A DNA stretch of 64,000 nucleotides from Natronospirillum sp965602035 (GTDB lineage Bacteria > Pseudomonadota > Gammaproteobacteria > Pseudomonadales > Natronospirillaceae), in assembly GCA_965602035.1 (NCBI GenBank), contig OZ271919.1, positions 1,550,001-1,614,000 of the forward strand. Direction: 5' to 3'. Of this stretch, positions 38,729-47,494 are shown in pieces. Position 1 is the first letter of the stretch; every line of letters begins with the position of its first letter. Below the pieces are notes generated by a model. The model had not been told where the DNA came from. It did not search any database and saw only the letters and a list, made by a program, of their open reading frames with translations. The position numbers and the translations under genes are program-made.

Positions 38729-38766
38729 AAATGAGCGCGGGGCGAAGCATATGTTGGCAGGCAACT

Positions 38767-39363
38767 TTAGTGGGTTGGCTTGAAGCCGAGAATCTGAATC
38801 ACATGCCCCTCACCGGAATGGTAAATACCTTCCTGCAGAGGGCGCTCGAAGTCATCCATCAACTGGAGATTCAGCCCCGCGAAATCGTCGCGCAATTCAT
38901 CCAGCAATGGCATCAGCGCCGGATCCGACGGCCCGCCATTGGTACGTTCCGCCTGCTCCGGATGGAATGCCTCGAAAATCAGAGTGCCGCCGGGCTTGAG
39001 ACCCGCAACCACACGACGATGGACATCATGGCGAATTGATTGAGGCAGGTGACAGAAAATACTGACCACCGCAGCCCAGTAGCCCGGCTCGATCACGTAA
39101 TTTGCCAGATCAGCCTGCACCGTTTCAATGGAAACGCCGCGCTCTTCTGCCAGGCGCTGCGCCTTGGCGAGTCCCACTTCAGACTGATCCACAGCGGTAG
39201 CGGAAAACCCGAGCTGTGCCAACCATACGGCATTGCGCCCTTCGCCTTCACCCAGACACAGTACCGGCCCCGGTACAATGTCATCGGCAGTGCGCCGGAG
39301 AAAATCATTGGGCTCCTTCCCGTACGCATAATCATCCGCCGCGTATCGTTCGTTCCACATCAT
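38767..39363 (-). CDS. Class I SAM-dependent methyltransferase, TehB-like
   Basis: A 198-residue Rossmann-fold methyltransferase. MMWNERYAADDYAYGKEPNDFL opens the protein, then motif I PVLCLGEGEGRNAVWLA near residue 32, and LKPGGTLIFEAFHPEQ near residue 125. The N-terminus and motif I resemble the TehB/thiopurine-type group. Two adjacent ATGs exist; the first (39363) has a GGAGG nine bases upstream. The frame continues upstream without family similarity. Substrate unknown; it lies 112 bases before the L,D-transpeptidase gene on the same strand. Confidence 0.85.
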   Translation of the reverse strand: MMWNERYAADDYAYGKEPNDFLRRTADDIVPGPVLCLGEGEGRNAVWLAQLGFSATAVDQSEVGLAKAQRLAEERGVSIETVQADLANYVIEPGYWAAVVSIFCHLPQSIRHDVHRRVVAGLKPGGTLIFEAFHPEQAERTNGGPSDPALMPLLDELRDDFAGLNLQLMDDFERPLQEGIYHSGEGHVIQILGFKPTH

Positions 39364-39493
39364 GATTCGACGCCTCCAGAAGCCTCGTTGTGCACGATGG
39401 TGTAGCACGGCCATGCAATAGCGACCAGATGGATTTTCGCGGGGGTGTAGGAGGCCCCTGAGCAAGAACGGGTCATCGGCCGGCAAGTCCAGG

Positions 39494-39560
39494 CGGGGAC
39501 CGGGCGTGAATACATCCCTGTAGCCCTGCGACGAAAACGTCCTGTTTTCGACGCTCCCCG
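39494..39560 (-). repeat. Dispersed intergenic repeat, copy 2 (inverted relative to copy 1)
   Basis: The reverse complement of this segment nearly matches 18963-19029, including the GTCGAAAAC-AGGAC-GTTTTCG hairpin and CAGGGCTACAGGGATGT. It lies in the 271-base gap between a sugar-binding-protein stop and a methyltransferase start. A separate hairpin GCAGCAC/GTGCTGC lies at 39592-39614. Confidence 0.8.
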
Positions 39561-39634
39561 ACCGGATCCCCGGCCATCGACCGATTACGCTGCAGCACTA
39601 CCTACAGGTGCTGCCTGCAAGGCGATTTTGGACC

Positions 39635-40609
39635 TCAGTATGCCGCGTTTGGCTGATAGAACTCTGCCGCGTTTTCCGTGGTAATCAGGTCCGCAGCAAG
39701 AATCAGACGTGATGGCACACCATGGTACATATCACCGAGGTGTTCGCCCTGCACGCCATGTACTGCCAGCGCAATACCGGATGCAATCATGTTCGGCGGA
39801 TAGGTCACAGTGGCCTGCACCAGGTCGTGATTGTCGCGGATCATGCCGATCACTTCGCGTGAACCGCCACCACCGACGATCATCTCGACATCGTCACGGT
39901 CTGCTTCCACGACAGCCTGCAGAACGCCCTGCAATGCGTCGTCATCGCCGGCCCAGATGGCATCCACATTCTGATGGCGTGCCAGCATATTCTCGGTAAC
40001 ACGCAGTGATTCCTGCGGGTTCCACTCACCGGACTGGGAGTCGAGAATATTGATGCCGGGATGGCGCTCCATCTCGGCACGGAACGCATTGACCCGCTGC
40101 GCATTGATCGGGATGGACGGCCCCTCGACAATGAGCACATTGCCCTCGCCATCGAGCTGATCGGCCATATAACGGGCGGCCTCTTCACCCATCCCCGGGT
40201 TGTCGCCGGCGAGGAACACATCCTGAGTCGGCTCTTCCAGCTCCCGATCCACGACGACTGTATAGATGTCATCGTAATAGGCATCCGCAATCACGCGCTG
40301 CAGCGTCGCCGGGTTATGCGGCAGAATGACCAGCGCATCGATCTGGCGAACCAGCAAGTCCTCCACATCGCCGACCTGAGCCGTTCCGTTATTGGCTGCC
40401 AACACGGTGAATTCGATGTTGTCATACTTCTCACCCAGCTCTTCTGTGGCGCGGTTCGCCCACCAGAGCAGCCCCGCTGTCCAACCGTGGTCAGCAGACG
40501 GTACGCTGACACCGATGTGGTACGAGTCCTGCTGGGCAACTGCTGTCAATGGTGCAGCGACCAGGGCGACGGAAACCGCCGCCGATTTGATTATCGTCTT
40601 GAGTGTCAT
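39635..40609 (-). CDS. Periplasmic sugar-binding protein of CUT2 ABC transporter (RbsB-like)
   Basis: A 324-residue type I periplasmic binding protein with Sec signal MTLKTIIKSAAVSVALVAAPLTAVAQ. The body shows the ribose-binding-protein pattern: YHIGVSVPSADHGWTAGLLWWANRA near the mature N-terminus, DALVILPHNPATLQ, VVDREL and AIWAGDDDALQGVLQAV. It captures a monosaccharide-like ligand for the permease upstream; ligand unknown. A GGAAG site precedes the ATG by seven bases. It is the last gene of the five-gene operon. Confidence 0.9.
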   Translation of the reverse strand: MTLKTIIKSAAVSVALVAAPLTAVAQQDSYHIGVSVPSADHGWTAGLLWWANRATEELGEKYDNIEFTVLAANNGTAQVGDVEDLLVRQIDALVILPHNPATLQRVIADAYYDDIYTVVVDRELEEPTQDVFLAGDNPGMGEEAARYMADQLDGEGNVLIVEGPSIPINAQRVNAFRAEMERHPGINILDSQSGEWNPQESLRVTENMLARHQNVDAIWAGDDDALQGVLQAVVEADRDDVEMIVGGGGSREVIGMIRDNHDLVQATVTYPPNMIASGIALAVHGVQGEHLGDMYHGVPSRLILAADLITTENAAEFYQPNAAY

Positions 40610-40686
40610 ATTGAGCTTCCTTCGATGTGTTGTCTCGGATTGTTGTTGTGGTTCAACCGGTAGCGATACCGGACTTCTGCCAGATC

Positions 40687-41673
40687 TCACCGCCGCTGCT
40701 TGTACTGCAGCAACACGGCAATGATGATCACAGAGCCTTTCACCAGCCCCTGAAGATAGGGAGACACCCCCATCAGGTTGAGCATGTTGTTGATGATCCC
40801 CAGAATGAGCGCACCGATGACGGTGCCCCAGACGGTGCCACGCCCTCCGGCCAGCGCCGTGCCCCCGATTACGACGGCCGCAATGGCGTCCAGTTCGTAC
40901 AGCGTCCCCGCGTCACTCGGGCTGATGGACGCGAGGCGGGAACTCAGCATGATCGCCGACAGGCCCACACAGATCCCGGCAATAACGAAACTGGTCAGAA
41001 TCACGGAGCGCACGCGGATACCGGAATAGCGCGCCACTTCCGGGTTCGACCCGACGGCACAGAGGTGACGGCCGTAGCGCGTATGGAAAAGCAGAATATG
41101 GCCGATGACCGCCAGCACCAGAAAGGTCCAGGCGGGAATGGGCAGCCCCAGCCAGTAGCCGCCGCCGATCTCCGGGAAGAACGCGTTACGGGTGGTCACC
41201 TCGCCGGCGTCCGTGAGGTAGAGCGCCCCGGAGCGGAAAATGGACATGGTCGCCAGCGTCGCGATGAAGGCGGCAATCCGTCCCCGCGTGACCAGCAGAC
41301 CATTGAGCAACCCGAACGCCGCACCGGCCAGCACGGCGACGCCCAGGCCAACGACCAGGGCCCAGAAGGGGTCGGCAATCGCATTCAGGGTAAACAGCAA
41401 CAACACACCGACCAGCGCCAGCATGGAGCCCACAGACAGGTCAATGCCACCGCCGATGATCACAAAGGTGACCCCGATCGCGATGATCCCGGTGTAAGAC
41501 ACCTGACGCAGAATGTTGGTGATGTTGCGCGTGTTCATGAAGTACTCGCTGGCGAACGAGGACAGCACCAGAAGCACAATCAACGCCAGCAGCGGTGCCA
41601 GCAGGGTAGTGTCGAAAGGAACGCGCCGCAGCCCGCGCTGCACACGACCGAAAACGGTGGTTGAATCCGTCAT
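40687..41673 (-). CDS. CUT2 ABC transporter permease (RbsC-like)
   Basis: A 328-residue membrane protein with about nine to ten hydrophobic segments. The family motif GVTFVIIGGGIDLSVGSMLALVGV is near residue 70, and AGGRGTVWGTVIGALILGIINNMLNLMGV near residue 270 is the usual ATPase-contact region. A single permease gene fits a homodimeric CUT2 channel. Its start overlaps the ATPase stop by four bases, and the binding-protein gene follows after 77 bases. Confidence 0.92.
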   Translation of the reverse strand: MTDSTTVFGRVQRGLRRVPFDTTLLAPLLALIVLLVLSSFASEYFMNTRNITNILRQVSYTGIIAIGVTFVIIGGGIDLSVGSMLALVGVLLLFTLNAIADPFWALVVGLGVAVLAGAAFGLLNGLLVTRGRIAAFIATLATMSIFRSGALYLTDAGEVTTRNAFFPEIGGGYWLGLPIPAWTFLVLAVIGHILLFHTRYGRHLCAVGSNPEVARYSGIRVRSVILTSFVIAGICVGLSAIMLSSRLASISPSDAGTLYELDAIAAVVIGGTALAGGRGTVWGTVIGALILGIINNMLNLMGVSPYLQGLVKGSVIIIAVLLQYKQRR

Positions 41674-43190
41674 AACGGGGTCTCCATAGAGGCTGAGGCG
41701 GTGTCTCTGACACCCGCTGCGTATAACATGATGTCTTCTTCGTTCAGTTGGTCGCCGGACAGCTCGGCCGCTATGCGGCCACCTCTGACGACTGCCACCC
41801 GATCACAGAGGCCTATCACTTCCTCAAGTTCTGATGAAATGACAACGATTGCGCAACCACTGTCGGCGAGACGGCGAATCAACCGGTAAATCTCGCGTTT
41901 GGTGCCAACGTCGATGCCGCGGGTCGGCTCGTCGAGAATCAGGATATGCGGTTCAATATCGAGCAGTTTTGCCAGATAGACCTTCTGCTGGTTACCGCCA
42001 CTTAGAAGACCCACGGGTATGCGCAGACTGGCCGCCCGGATGTCGAACTGTTGCTGGAATGCCTCGGCACGTGCCCGGGTTTCACGATGCCGTATCAGGC
42101 CCCGTGTATAACGGCGCAGACTGAGCAGCGTCATGTTCTCGATGAGGTTGAAGTTCATGATCAGACCACGCCCCTGGCGGTCCTCCGACAGATAGGCAAG
42201 CCCATGCTGGTGCGCTGCCTCCGGATCTTTAATGGTCACCGGCCTGCCGTCGATTTCGATGGTACCGGCACTCAGCTTGCGCAAACCCATCACGGCCTCA
42301 GCGATCTCCGTGCGACCGGCGCCAACCAGCCCCGACAGTCCGACCACTTCGCCGCGGTGCACCCGCAGGCTGACGCTGTCCACCACACCCGGAACCGTCA
42401 GCCCGTTGAGGTTCAATGCCACCTGCTCGGTTGGTTTCCCTTTCTCCGGGTACACCTGAGACAATTCGCGGCCGACCATACGGCGGGCCATTTCGTCTTC
42501 CGATAATTCGCTCGTGGGGCTGAGATCCACGGGCTCACCGTCGCGCAGTATCAGCAGTCGCTGGCACAGCGTCTTCACTTCCTTCAGCTTGTGTGAGATG
42601 AACAGTATGGCGACGCCGCGTGCCTGCAGTTGACGGACCACATCGAACAGTACGTCTATTTCGCGATCGGTCAGCACCGTGGTGGGCTCATCGAGAATCA
42701 CCACCCGCGCGTCATTGACCAGCACTCGGGCAATTTCGACCATCTGCTTTTCGGCCACACTGAGGCTGCTGATCGGTGCATCCGGGCTCAGTTCAGCCTT
42801 CAGCGAACGCAACAACCGGTCGGACTCCCTCCGCATGGCGCCATGGTCGAGAAGCCCGCCGCGGCGGCAGATTTCCTGCCCGAGAAAGACGTTCTCATAC
42901 ACACGCAGCGTGGGCACCAGGTTGAACTCCTGGGGAATCATGGCGATGCCGAGCGCCCGCGAGGATACGGGATCCAGCTCGTTATAGGCCGTACCGTCCA
43001 CGCGGATCACGCCACCGGACGGCTGATACACGCCACTGATCAGCTTCAGCAGGGTGCTCTTGCCCGCACCGTTTTCGCCGAGAATACCGAGCACTTCGCC
43101 CGGCATTATGTCGAGCGTGATGTCGCGCAGTACCGTTACCGGGCCAAACTGTTTCCACAGACCCTCGAGTTGAATAATGGGTTCCGCCAT
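41670..43190 (-). CDS. CUT2 ABC transporter ATPase with two ABC domains (RbsA-like)
   Basis: A 506-residue protein with two fused ATPase domains. Domain 1 has Walker A GILGENGAGKSTLLKLISG near residue 38, signature SSLSVAEKQMVEIAR and Walker B VVILDEPT; domain 2 (from about 255) has the degenerate GLSGLVGAGRTEIAEA typical of this family and LSGGNQQKVYLAKLL. It powers import with the permease that follows. The start at 43190 has GGGAGG seven bases upstream. The preceding dehydrogenase stop is at 43192, so the two genes abut. Confidence 0.93.
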   Translation of the reverse strand: MAEPIIQLEGLWKQFGPVTVLRDITLDIMPGEVLGILGENGAGKSTLLKLISGVYQPSGGVIRVDGTAYNELDPVSSRALGIAMIPQEFNLVPTLRVYENVFLGQEICRRGGLLDHGAMRRESDRLLRSLKAELSPDAPISSLSVAEKQMVEIARVLVNDARVVILDEPTTVLTDREIDVLFDVVRQLQARGVAILFISHKLKEVKTLCQRLLILRDGEPVDLSPTSELSEDEMARRMVGRELSQVYPEKGKPTEQVALNLNGLTVPGVVDSVSLRVHRGEVVGLSGLVGAGRTEIAEAVMGLRKLSAGTIEIDGRPVTIKDPEAAHQHGLAYLSEDRQGRGLIMNFNLIENMTLLSLRRYTRGLIRHRETRARAEAFQQQFDIRAASLRIPVGLLSGGNQQKVYLAKLLDIEPHILILDEPTRGIDVGTKREIYRLIRRLADSGCAIVVISSELEEVIGLCDRVAVVRGGRIAAELSGDQLNEEDIMLYAAGVRDTASASMETPL

Positions 43191-43191
43191 A

Positions 43192-44322
43192 TCAGGACCT
43201 CCCGGGCCAGTTAACCCAGGCGCCACCCGTCTCGCTGGACTGCAGGCAGGTCGCAATAAAGCGCAGCCCGTCCACACCGTCCTCGACGGTGGGTAGCCAG
43301 CTTTGATCCCGCGCGTTGCCGGCGAATGCACTGTAGAGATTGGCGAAGCCTTCGATGTAGCCCTCCGGGTGGCCGGGGGGCAACCGGAGCCCTTCGCCCG
43401 CCGTGTCGCTGAGCCAGTCCGGTCGACGGGTCAGGCGCCGCGCCGGCTCATTCAGCGGTGACAGCCAGAGCTCGTTCGGGTTCTCCTGTGCCCAGGTCAA
43501 TGACGCCCGGTCACCCACCACACGAATCGACAGCGCGTTCTCGTGGCCCGGCGCCGTCTGGCTGGCCCAGAGCATGCCGCGCGCACCACCGGCGAAACGC
43601 AGCATGGCGTGCACGTTGTCGTCCAGCTCACGGCCGGGCACCATCGCGACCAGATCGGCACAGACCGCGTCAACAGTCAGCCCGGTGATGAAGCGGGCGA
43701 GGTGGAAAGCATGGGAACCGATATCGCCCAATGCACCGGCGCTGCCGGCGCGTTTGGGGTCCAGGCGCCAGGCAGCCTGTCTGTTTTCCGGGCCGGCCGG
43801 CTCACTGAGCCAGTCCTGAACGTACTCCACCTGCACCGTGCGCAATTGCCCAAGCTCACCGCTCTGGACCAGGTGACGCGCGTGTTGCACCAGCGGGTAG
43901 CCGCAGTAATTGTGCGTAAGTAGAAACCGGCACCCCGATGCCTGCACGCGCTCGGCCAGCGCTTCGGCCTGTTCCACCGATACCGTGAGCGGCTTTTCGC
44001 AGATGACGTCCATTCCCGCATCAATCGCCGCCAGCGCCATGTCATAGTGCAGAAAGTTCGGCGTTGTGATTGCCACGGCCGTCGCACCATCCGGCCGTGC
44101 CGCTTCGGCACGCAATAGTTCATGGTAGTCGTCGTACCGGCGGTCATCCGCCATTCCGAGGGCGGTCGCCGTTTCCCGGTTGGCAGCCGGGTTGGTACTG
44201 AACGCGCCAGCGACCAATTCATAGTGTCCGTCCAGCCGGGCAGCAAACCGGTGCACCGCACCGATCATGGACCCCGGCCCGCCACCGATCATGGCCAGCC
44301 GAATCACTGGTCTGTCAGCCAT
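43192..44322 (-). CDS. Gfo/Idh/MocA family oxidoreductase
   Basis: A 376-residue NAD(P)-dependent sugar dehydrogenase. The N-terminal Rossmann fold shows RLAMIGGGPGSMIGAVH, and the catalytic EKPLTVSVEQAEAL (conserved EKP) lies near residue 115; YGYP-like NYCGYPLVQHAR and GDIGSHAFHLARFI in the C-terminal domain are typical. Members oxidise inositols, or glycosides at C3. Paired with an AP-endonuclease-fold isomerase and no sugar kinase, it suggests an oxidative, possibly 3-keto-sugar route. It lies between the isomerase and the ATPase gene. Confidence 0.9.
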   Translation of the reverse strand: MADRPVIRLAMIGGGPGSMIGAVHRFAARLDGHYELVAGAFSTNPAANRETATALGMADDRRYDDYHELLRAEAARPDGATAVAITTPNFLHYDMALAAIDAGMDVICEKPLTVSVEQAEALAERVQASGCRFLLTHNYCGYPLVQHARHLVQSGELGQLRTVQVEYVQDWLSEPAGPENRQAAWRLDPKRAGSAGALGDIGSHAFHLARFITGLTVDAVCADLVAMVPGRELDDNVHAMLRFAGGARGMLWASQTAPGHENALSIRVVGDRASLTWAQENPNELWLSPLNEPARRLTRRPDWLSDTAGEGLRLPPGHPEGYIEGFANLYSAFAGNARDQSWLPTVEDGVDGLRFIATCLQSSETGGAWVNWPGRS

Positions 44323-44348
44323 TGTGTGTTCTCCCTGTGAATGCCGGT

Positions 44349-45404
44349 TCAGGACAGGCCAAGCAATCGGCGATTCATGGCGTCGTCGGTTGCCACCGAG
44401 GCAAAGTCATCGAAGGCTTTGTCGGTGACCTGAATGATGTGATCCGAGACGAACCGGGCACCTTCGGTCGCACCCTGCTCCGGATGCTTGATCGCGCACT
44501 CCCATTCGATCACTGCCCAGCCGTCAAAATCGTACTGGGACAGGCGGGAGAAGATGCCTTTGAAATCCACCTGTCCGTCGCCCAGAGAGCGGAACCGGCC
44601 GGCGCGATCCAGCCAGCCTTCATAGCCACCGTAGACGCCCTGCAATGCCGACGGATTGAACTCCGCATCCTTGACGTGAAACATCCGTACCCGATCCCGG
44701 AAATGATCCAGAAACGCCAGATAATCCAGCTGTTGAAGCACGAAATGAGACGGGTCGAACAGGATGCAGCAGCGTGGGTGATGATCCACCTCGCGCAGAA
44801 ACCGCTCAAACGTGGACCCGTCATGTAAGTCTTCCCCTGGGTGAATCTCGAAGCAAAGGTCCACACCGGCCTCGTCGAATGCGTCCAGGATGGGCAGCCA
44901 CCGTGCCGCCAGCTCGGCGAATCCGGCATCCACGAGCCCTGCCGGGCGCTGCGGCCAGGGATAGAGAAACGGCCACAATAATGCGCCGGAGAAGGTGGCA
45001 TGCGCCGTAAGGCCGAGGTTCGCGCTGGCACGGGCTGCCAGCTTGAGCTGTTTCACTGCCCAGCGCTGCCGCTGCTCAGGGTTGCCGCGCTGCTCGGGAG
45101 GGGCGAAGCCGTCAAACATCTCATCATAGATGGGGTGCACAGCAACAAGCTGGCCCTGCAGGTGCGTGGACAGCTCCGTAATCTGGATGCCGTGCCGTGC
45201 CAGCGTTGCCTTTACCTCCGCGCAGTAATCCAGATCTTCAGCGGCTCGCTCAAGGTCAAACAGGCGCTTGTCCCCGCTGGGAATCTGCACACCTTTGAAA
45301 CCGAGACCAGCGGCCCACTCTGCGATGGTGTCGAGCGAATGAAACGGGGGTTCGTCACTGACGTATTGCGCCAGAAACAGCGCTGGGCCTTTGATGGTAC
45401 GCAT
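44349..45404 (-). CDS. Sugar phosphate isomerase/epimerase (AP endonuclease-2 fold TIM barrel)
   Basis: A 351-residue xylose-isomerase-like TIM barrel. Metal-ligand motifs typical of the fold are visible: LCFEIHPGEDLHDGSTFERFL near residue 180, CCILFDPSHFVLQQLD near 210, RMFHVKDAEFNPS near 240 and AVIEWECAI near 290. Relatives include inosose dehydratase/isomerase and the 3-ketoglucoside epimerase YcjR. It is the first gene of the operon: its ATG has AAGGAA just upstream and a LacI-type palindrome lies 28 bases before it. Substrate unknown. Confidence 0.88.
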   Translation of the reverse strand: MRTIKGPALFLAQYVSDEPPFHSLDTIAEWAAGLGFKGVQIPSGDKRLFDLERAAEDLDYCAEVKATLARHGIQITELSTHLQGQLVAVHPIYDEMFDGFAPPEQRGNPEQRQRWAVKQLKLAARASANLGLTAHATFSGALLWPFLYPWPQRPAGLVDAGFAELAARWLPILDAFDEAGVDLCFEIHPGEDLHDGSTFERFLREVDHHPRCCILFDPSHFVLQQLDYLAFLDHFRDRVRMFHVKDAEFNPSALQGVYGGYEGWLDRAGRFRSLGDGQVDFKGIFSRLSQYDFDGWAVIEWECAIKHPEQGATEGARFVSDHIIQVTDKAFDDFASVATDDAMNRRLLGLS

Positions 45405-45432
45405 GTCTCATTTTCCTTACTTATGATTATTG

Positions 45433-45448
45433 ATGTAATGCATTACAT
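45433..45448. promoter_or_regulatory. LacI-family operator O1 before the sugar operon
   Basis: ATGTAATGCATTACAT is a perfect 16-bp palindrome 28 bases upstream of the isomerase start, placed to block transcription of the operon. A close variant lies before the regulator gene (45572-45585). The divergent LacI gene is the obvious cognate regulator. Confidence 0.82.
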
Positions 45449-45571
45449 TCAAGCAAACCGGAATTATCTCTGTCAACTCTCTGCAGCAGACATTTTTGAC
45501 AACAAAAAGTGCGCTTTATTGCAGTAAATCGCTAACGGCATGATTCGCCTGAAGTTTGAGGTTTTGTAAAT

Positions 45572-45585
45572 TGTAATGCTTTACA
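45572..45585. promoter_or_regulatory. LacI-family operator O2 before the regulator gene
   Basis: TGTAATGCTTTACA matches the core of O1 at 13 of 14 positions and lies 55 bases before the lacI-type start codon. O1 and O2 centres are about 138 bases apart, which would allow autoregulation and possibly looping. Confidence 0.75.
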
Positions 45586-45640
45586 TTTTTCAATGGGTAC
45601 GGCAGGCTGTTTTCGTGTCGAATTGGTTTACACTGCACCC

Positions 45641-46654
45641 ATGGCAACCATCAAAGATGTCGCTGAGGCCGCCGGATGCTCCACCGCCACTGTATCCCGG
45701 GCACTGGCCTCGCCGGAAAAAGTCACAGAAGTGACGCGTCAGCGTGTTCAGGCAGCTATTGCCCGGGTCGGCTACGCGCCGAATCTGGCAGCGCGCAACC
45801 TCAGACGCAGCGAGTCGCGAACCATCGTGGTATTGCTGCCGGATATCGCCAATCCGTTTTTTTCCGAGATTATTGCCGGGCTTGAAGAAACCGCCCATCA
45901 GGCTGGCTACCAGGTTCTTCTGGGTGACTGCGAGCACGATGCCGGTCGCGCAGAAGCCTATTTCGGCCTGTTGCGCACCAACCAGGCAGACGGCCTGATT
46001 CTGCTGACCTCCGAAGTACCCCAGGCCCTGGTTCGACGTCAGCATACGGATGTGCCCGTAGTCACGGCCTGTGAATACTTTGATGACATCGCACTGCCGA
46101 CGGTCCGGATCGACAACCTGCAGGCGGCAGTGAAGGCAGTCGATTACCTGTTGTCGCTCGGCCACCGGCGCATCGCAACGCTCAGCGGCCCTCTGGGCAA
46201 CCCCATCTGCCGCGACCGGAATGCCGGCTTCAGCCACCAGCTCAGGCAGGCCGGGCTGGAGCCAAAGGATGAGTGGGTGGTTGCCGGCGACTTCAGCTTC
46301 CATGCCGGCTATCAGAATGGCCGATGGCTTCTCCGGTTGCCCCGGCAGGAGAGACCCACTGCGGTTTTCTGCCACAGTGACGAAATGGCGATTGGTCTGA
46401 TGAAAGCGGCCCGGGATGCCGGGATCCCGGTACCTGACGAGTTATCCGTGATCGGGTTCGATAACATCGGTTTCAGCGAATACTGCGAGCCGGAATTGAC
46501 CACGGTAAGCCAGCCACGTGAGCAGATCGGACGAACAGCTATGCAGACGTTGCTGGCCATGCTGCACAAGCAGGCGGTGCTGCCTCTGCAGGTACTGAAT
46601 ACCCAGTTGATCGTTCGGGAGAGCACTGCCGCTGTGCCGGAACGGGCGCCGTGA
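45641..46654 (+). CDS. LacI-family transcriptional regulator of the sugar operon
   Basis: A 337-residue repressor: helix-turn-helix ATIKDVAEAAGCSTATVSRAL at the N-terminus, hinge helix NLAARNLRRSES near residue 48, and a periplasmic-binding-like effector domain with VVLLPDIANPFFSEIIAGLE and SVIGFDNIGFSEYCEPELTTV. The frame opens 16 codons earlier, but the ATG at 45641 gives the invariant family start. It is divergent from the isomerase-dehydrogenase-ABC operon, with two matching palindromes between them. The likely effector is the imported sugar or its product. Confidence 0.93.
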   Translation: MATIKDVAEAAGCSTATVSRALASPEKVTEVTRQRVQAAIARVGYAPNLAARNLRRSESRTIVVLLPDIANPFFSEIIAGLEETAHQAGYQVLLGDCEHDAGRAEAYFGLLRTNQADGLILLTSEVPQALVRRQHTDVPVVTACEYFDDIALPTVRIDNLQAAVKAVDYLLSLGHRRIATLSGPLGNPICRDRNAGFSHQLRQAGLEPKDEWVVAGDFSFHAGYQNGRWLLRLPRQERPTAVFCHSDEMAIGLMKAARDAGIPVPDELSVIGFDNIGFSEYCEPELTTVSQPREQIGRTAMQTLLAMLHKQAVLPLQVLNTQLIVRESTAAVPERAP

Positions 46655-46687
46655 CGACCGGTTACGGTACCTGCGCCGAAGAACGGG

Positions 46688-47455
46688 CTACGCCATGAGT
46701 GCTGTCACCCCGACATAAAGCAGCCTCAGCGCCAGAATACTGAGGATGACATTAAGTATCGGCTTGATGGTCTCGGTCGACACCCGGTCCAGAAACTGCT
46801 TGCCCGTCAGCGTGCCGAGAAATCCCGTCGCGATCATCAGCAGAATGAAGCCCCACCACCCGGCGAATGTGAAGCCCAATAGCCCCCATATACCGGCGCG
46901 CAGAATCTGCTGAATTGAATTCATGGCCGCGATCGTGGCCACGACGCCGCGCCTTTCCTCAAACATATCCCGGATTACCACATATATAAAAGGTGCGACA
47001 CCACCCACCATCATGGAGAGAAACCCGGTACCGCCACCGAGAAAAAATATCGACCGGCGACTGGAGGACAATTTCACAATGGGCAGCCAGGTACTGTAGA
47101 GAATGAACGCTCCCAGAGCCACCTGAATTGACGCGGGGGGTATCGACACGGCGACCTGGCCCCCGCCGAGAGAACCAACGATCGACCCCAGGCTGAACCA
47201 GAGAATCATCCGCCAGTCTGCGAAACCGAGCAGGGTCAGCAACCGGCCGACATTGGACCCGAGCTGAATCACCGCATGCACCGGAATCAGCGCGGTCGGT
47301 GGTACCAGATTCGCCATAATCGCCAACAGGGTAACACCACCGCCGATCCCGACCGCTGCCGTCAGAGCGGACGTAAAAAAACTGCAGACAATCAGAAACC
47401 AGAAGGAAAGCGCGGTAATTTCCGCCGGGATCAGAGCTATCAGCCAATCTGTCAT
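46688..47455 (-). CDS. TauE/SafE family (TSUP) membrane permease
   Basis: A 255-residue protein with about eight hydrophobic segments and the family pattern VGIGGGVTLLAIMANLVPPTALIPVHAVIQLGSN near residue 36 and GGGTGFLSMMVGGVAPFI near residue 140. Members move sulfite, sulfonates or other organic anions. No sulfur-metabolism gene is adjacent; neighbours are the LacI regulator (convergent) and the ATP-grasp gene upstream on the same strand, 40 bases away, so it may be on that transcript. Substrate unknown. Confidence 0.85.
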   Translation of the reverse strand: MTDWLIALIPAEITALSFWFLIVCSFFTSALTAAVGIGGGVTLLAIMANLVPPTALIPVHAVIQLGSNVGRLLTLLGFADWRMILWFSLGSIVGSLGGGQVAVSIPPASIQVALGAFILYSTWLPIVKLSSSRRSIFFLGGGTGFLSMMVGGVAPFIYVVIRDMFEERRGVVATIAAMNSIQQILRAGIWGLLGFTFAGWWGFILLMIATGFLGTLTGKQFLDRVSTETIKPILNVILSILALRLLYVGVTALMA

Positions 47456-47494
47456 CGAATGGAGGAATCCTTGAGCATCAGGCCGGGTGGCGGC

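Noticed and set aside
40627..41664. A 345-codon open frame opposite the ABC permease gene
   Set aside because: Composition (very rich in Arg, Gln, Asp, His) is that of a mirror of hydrophobic codons; it is a shadow of the permease.
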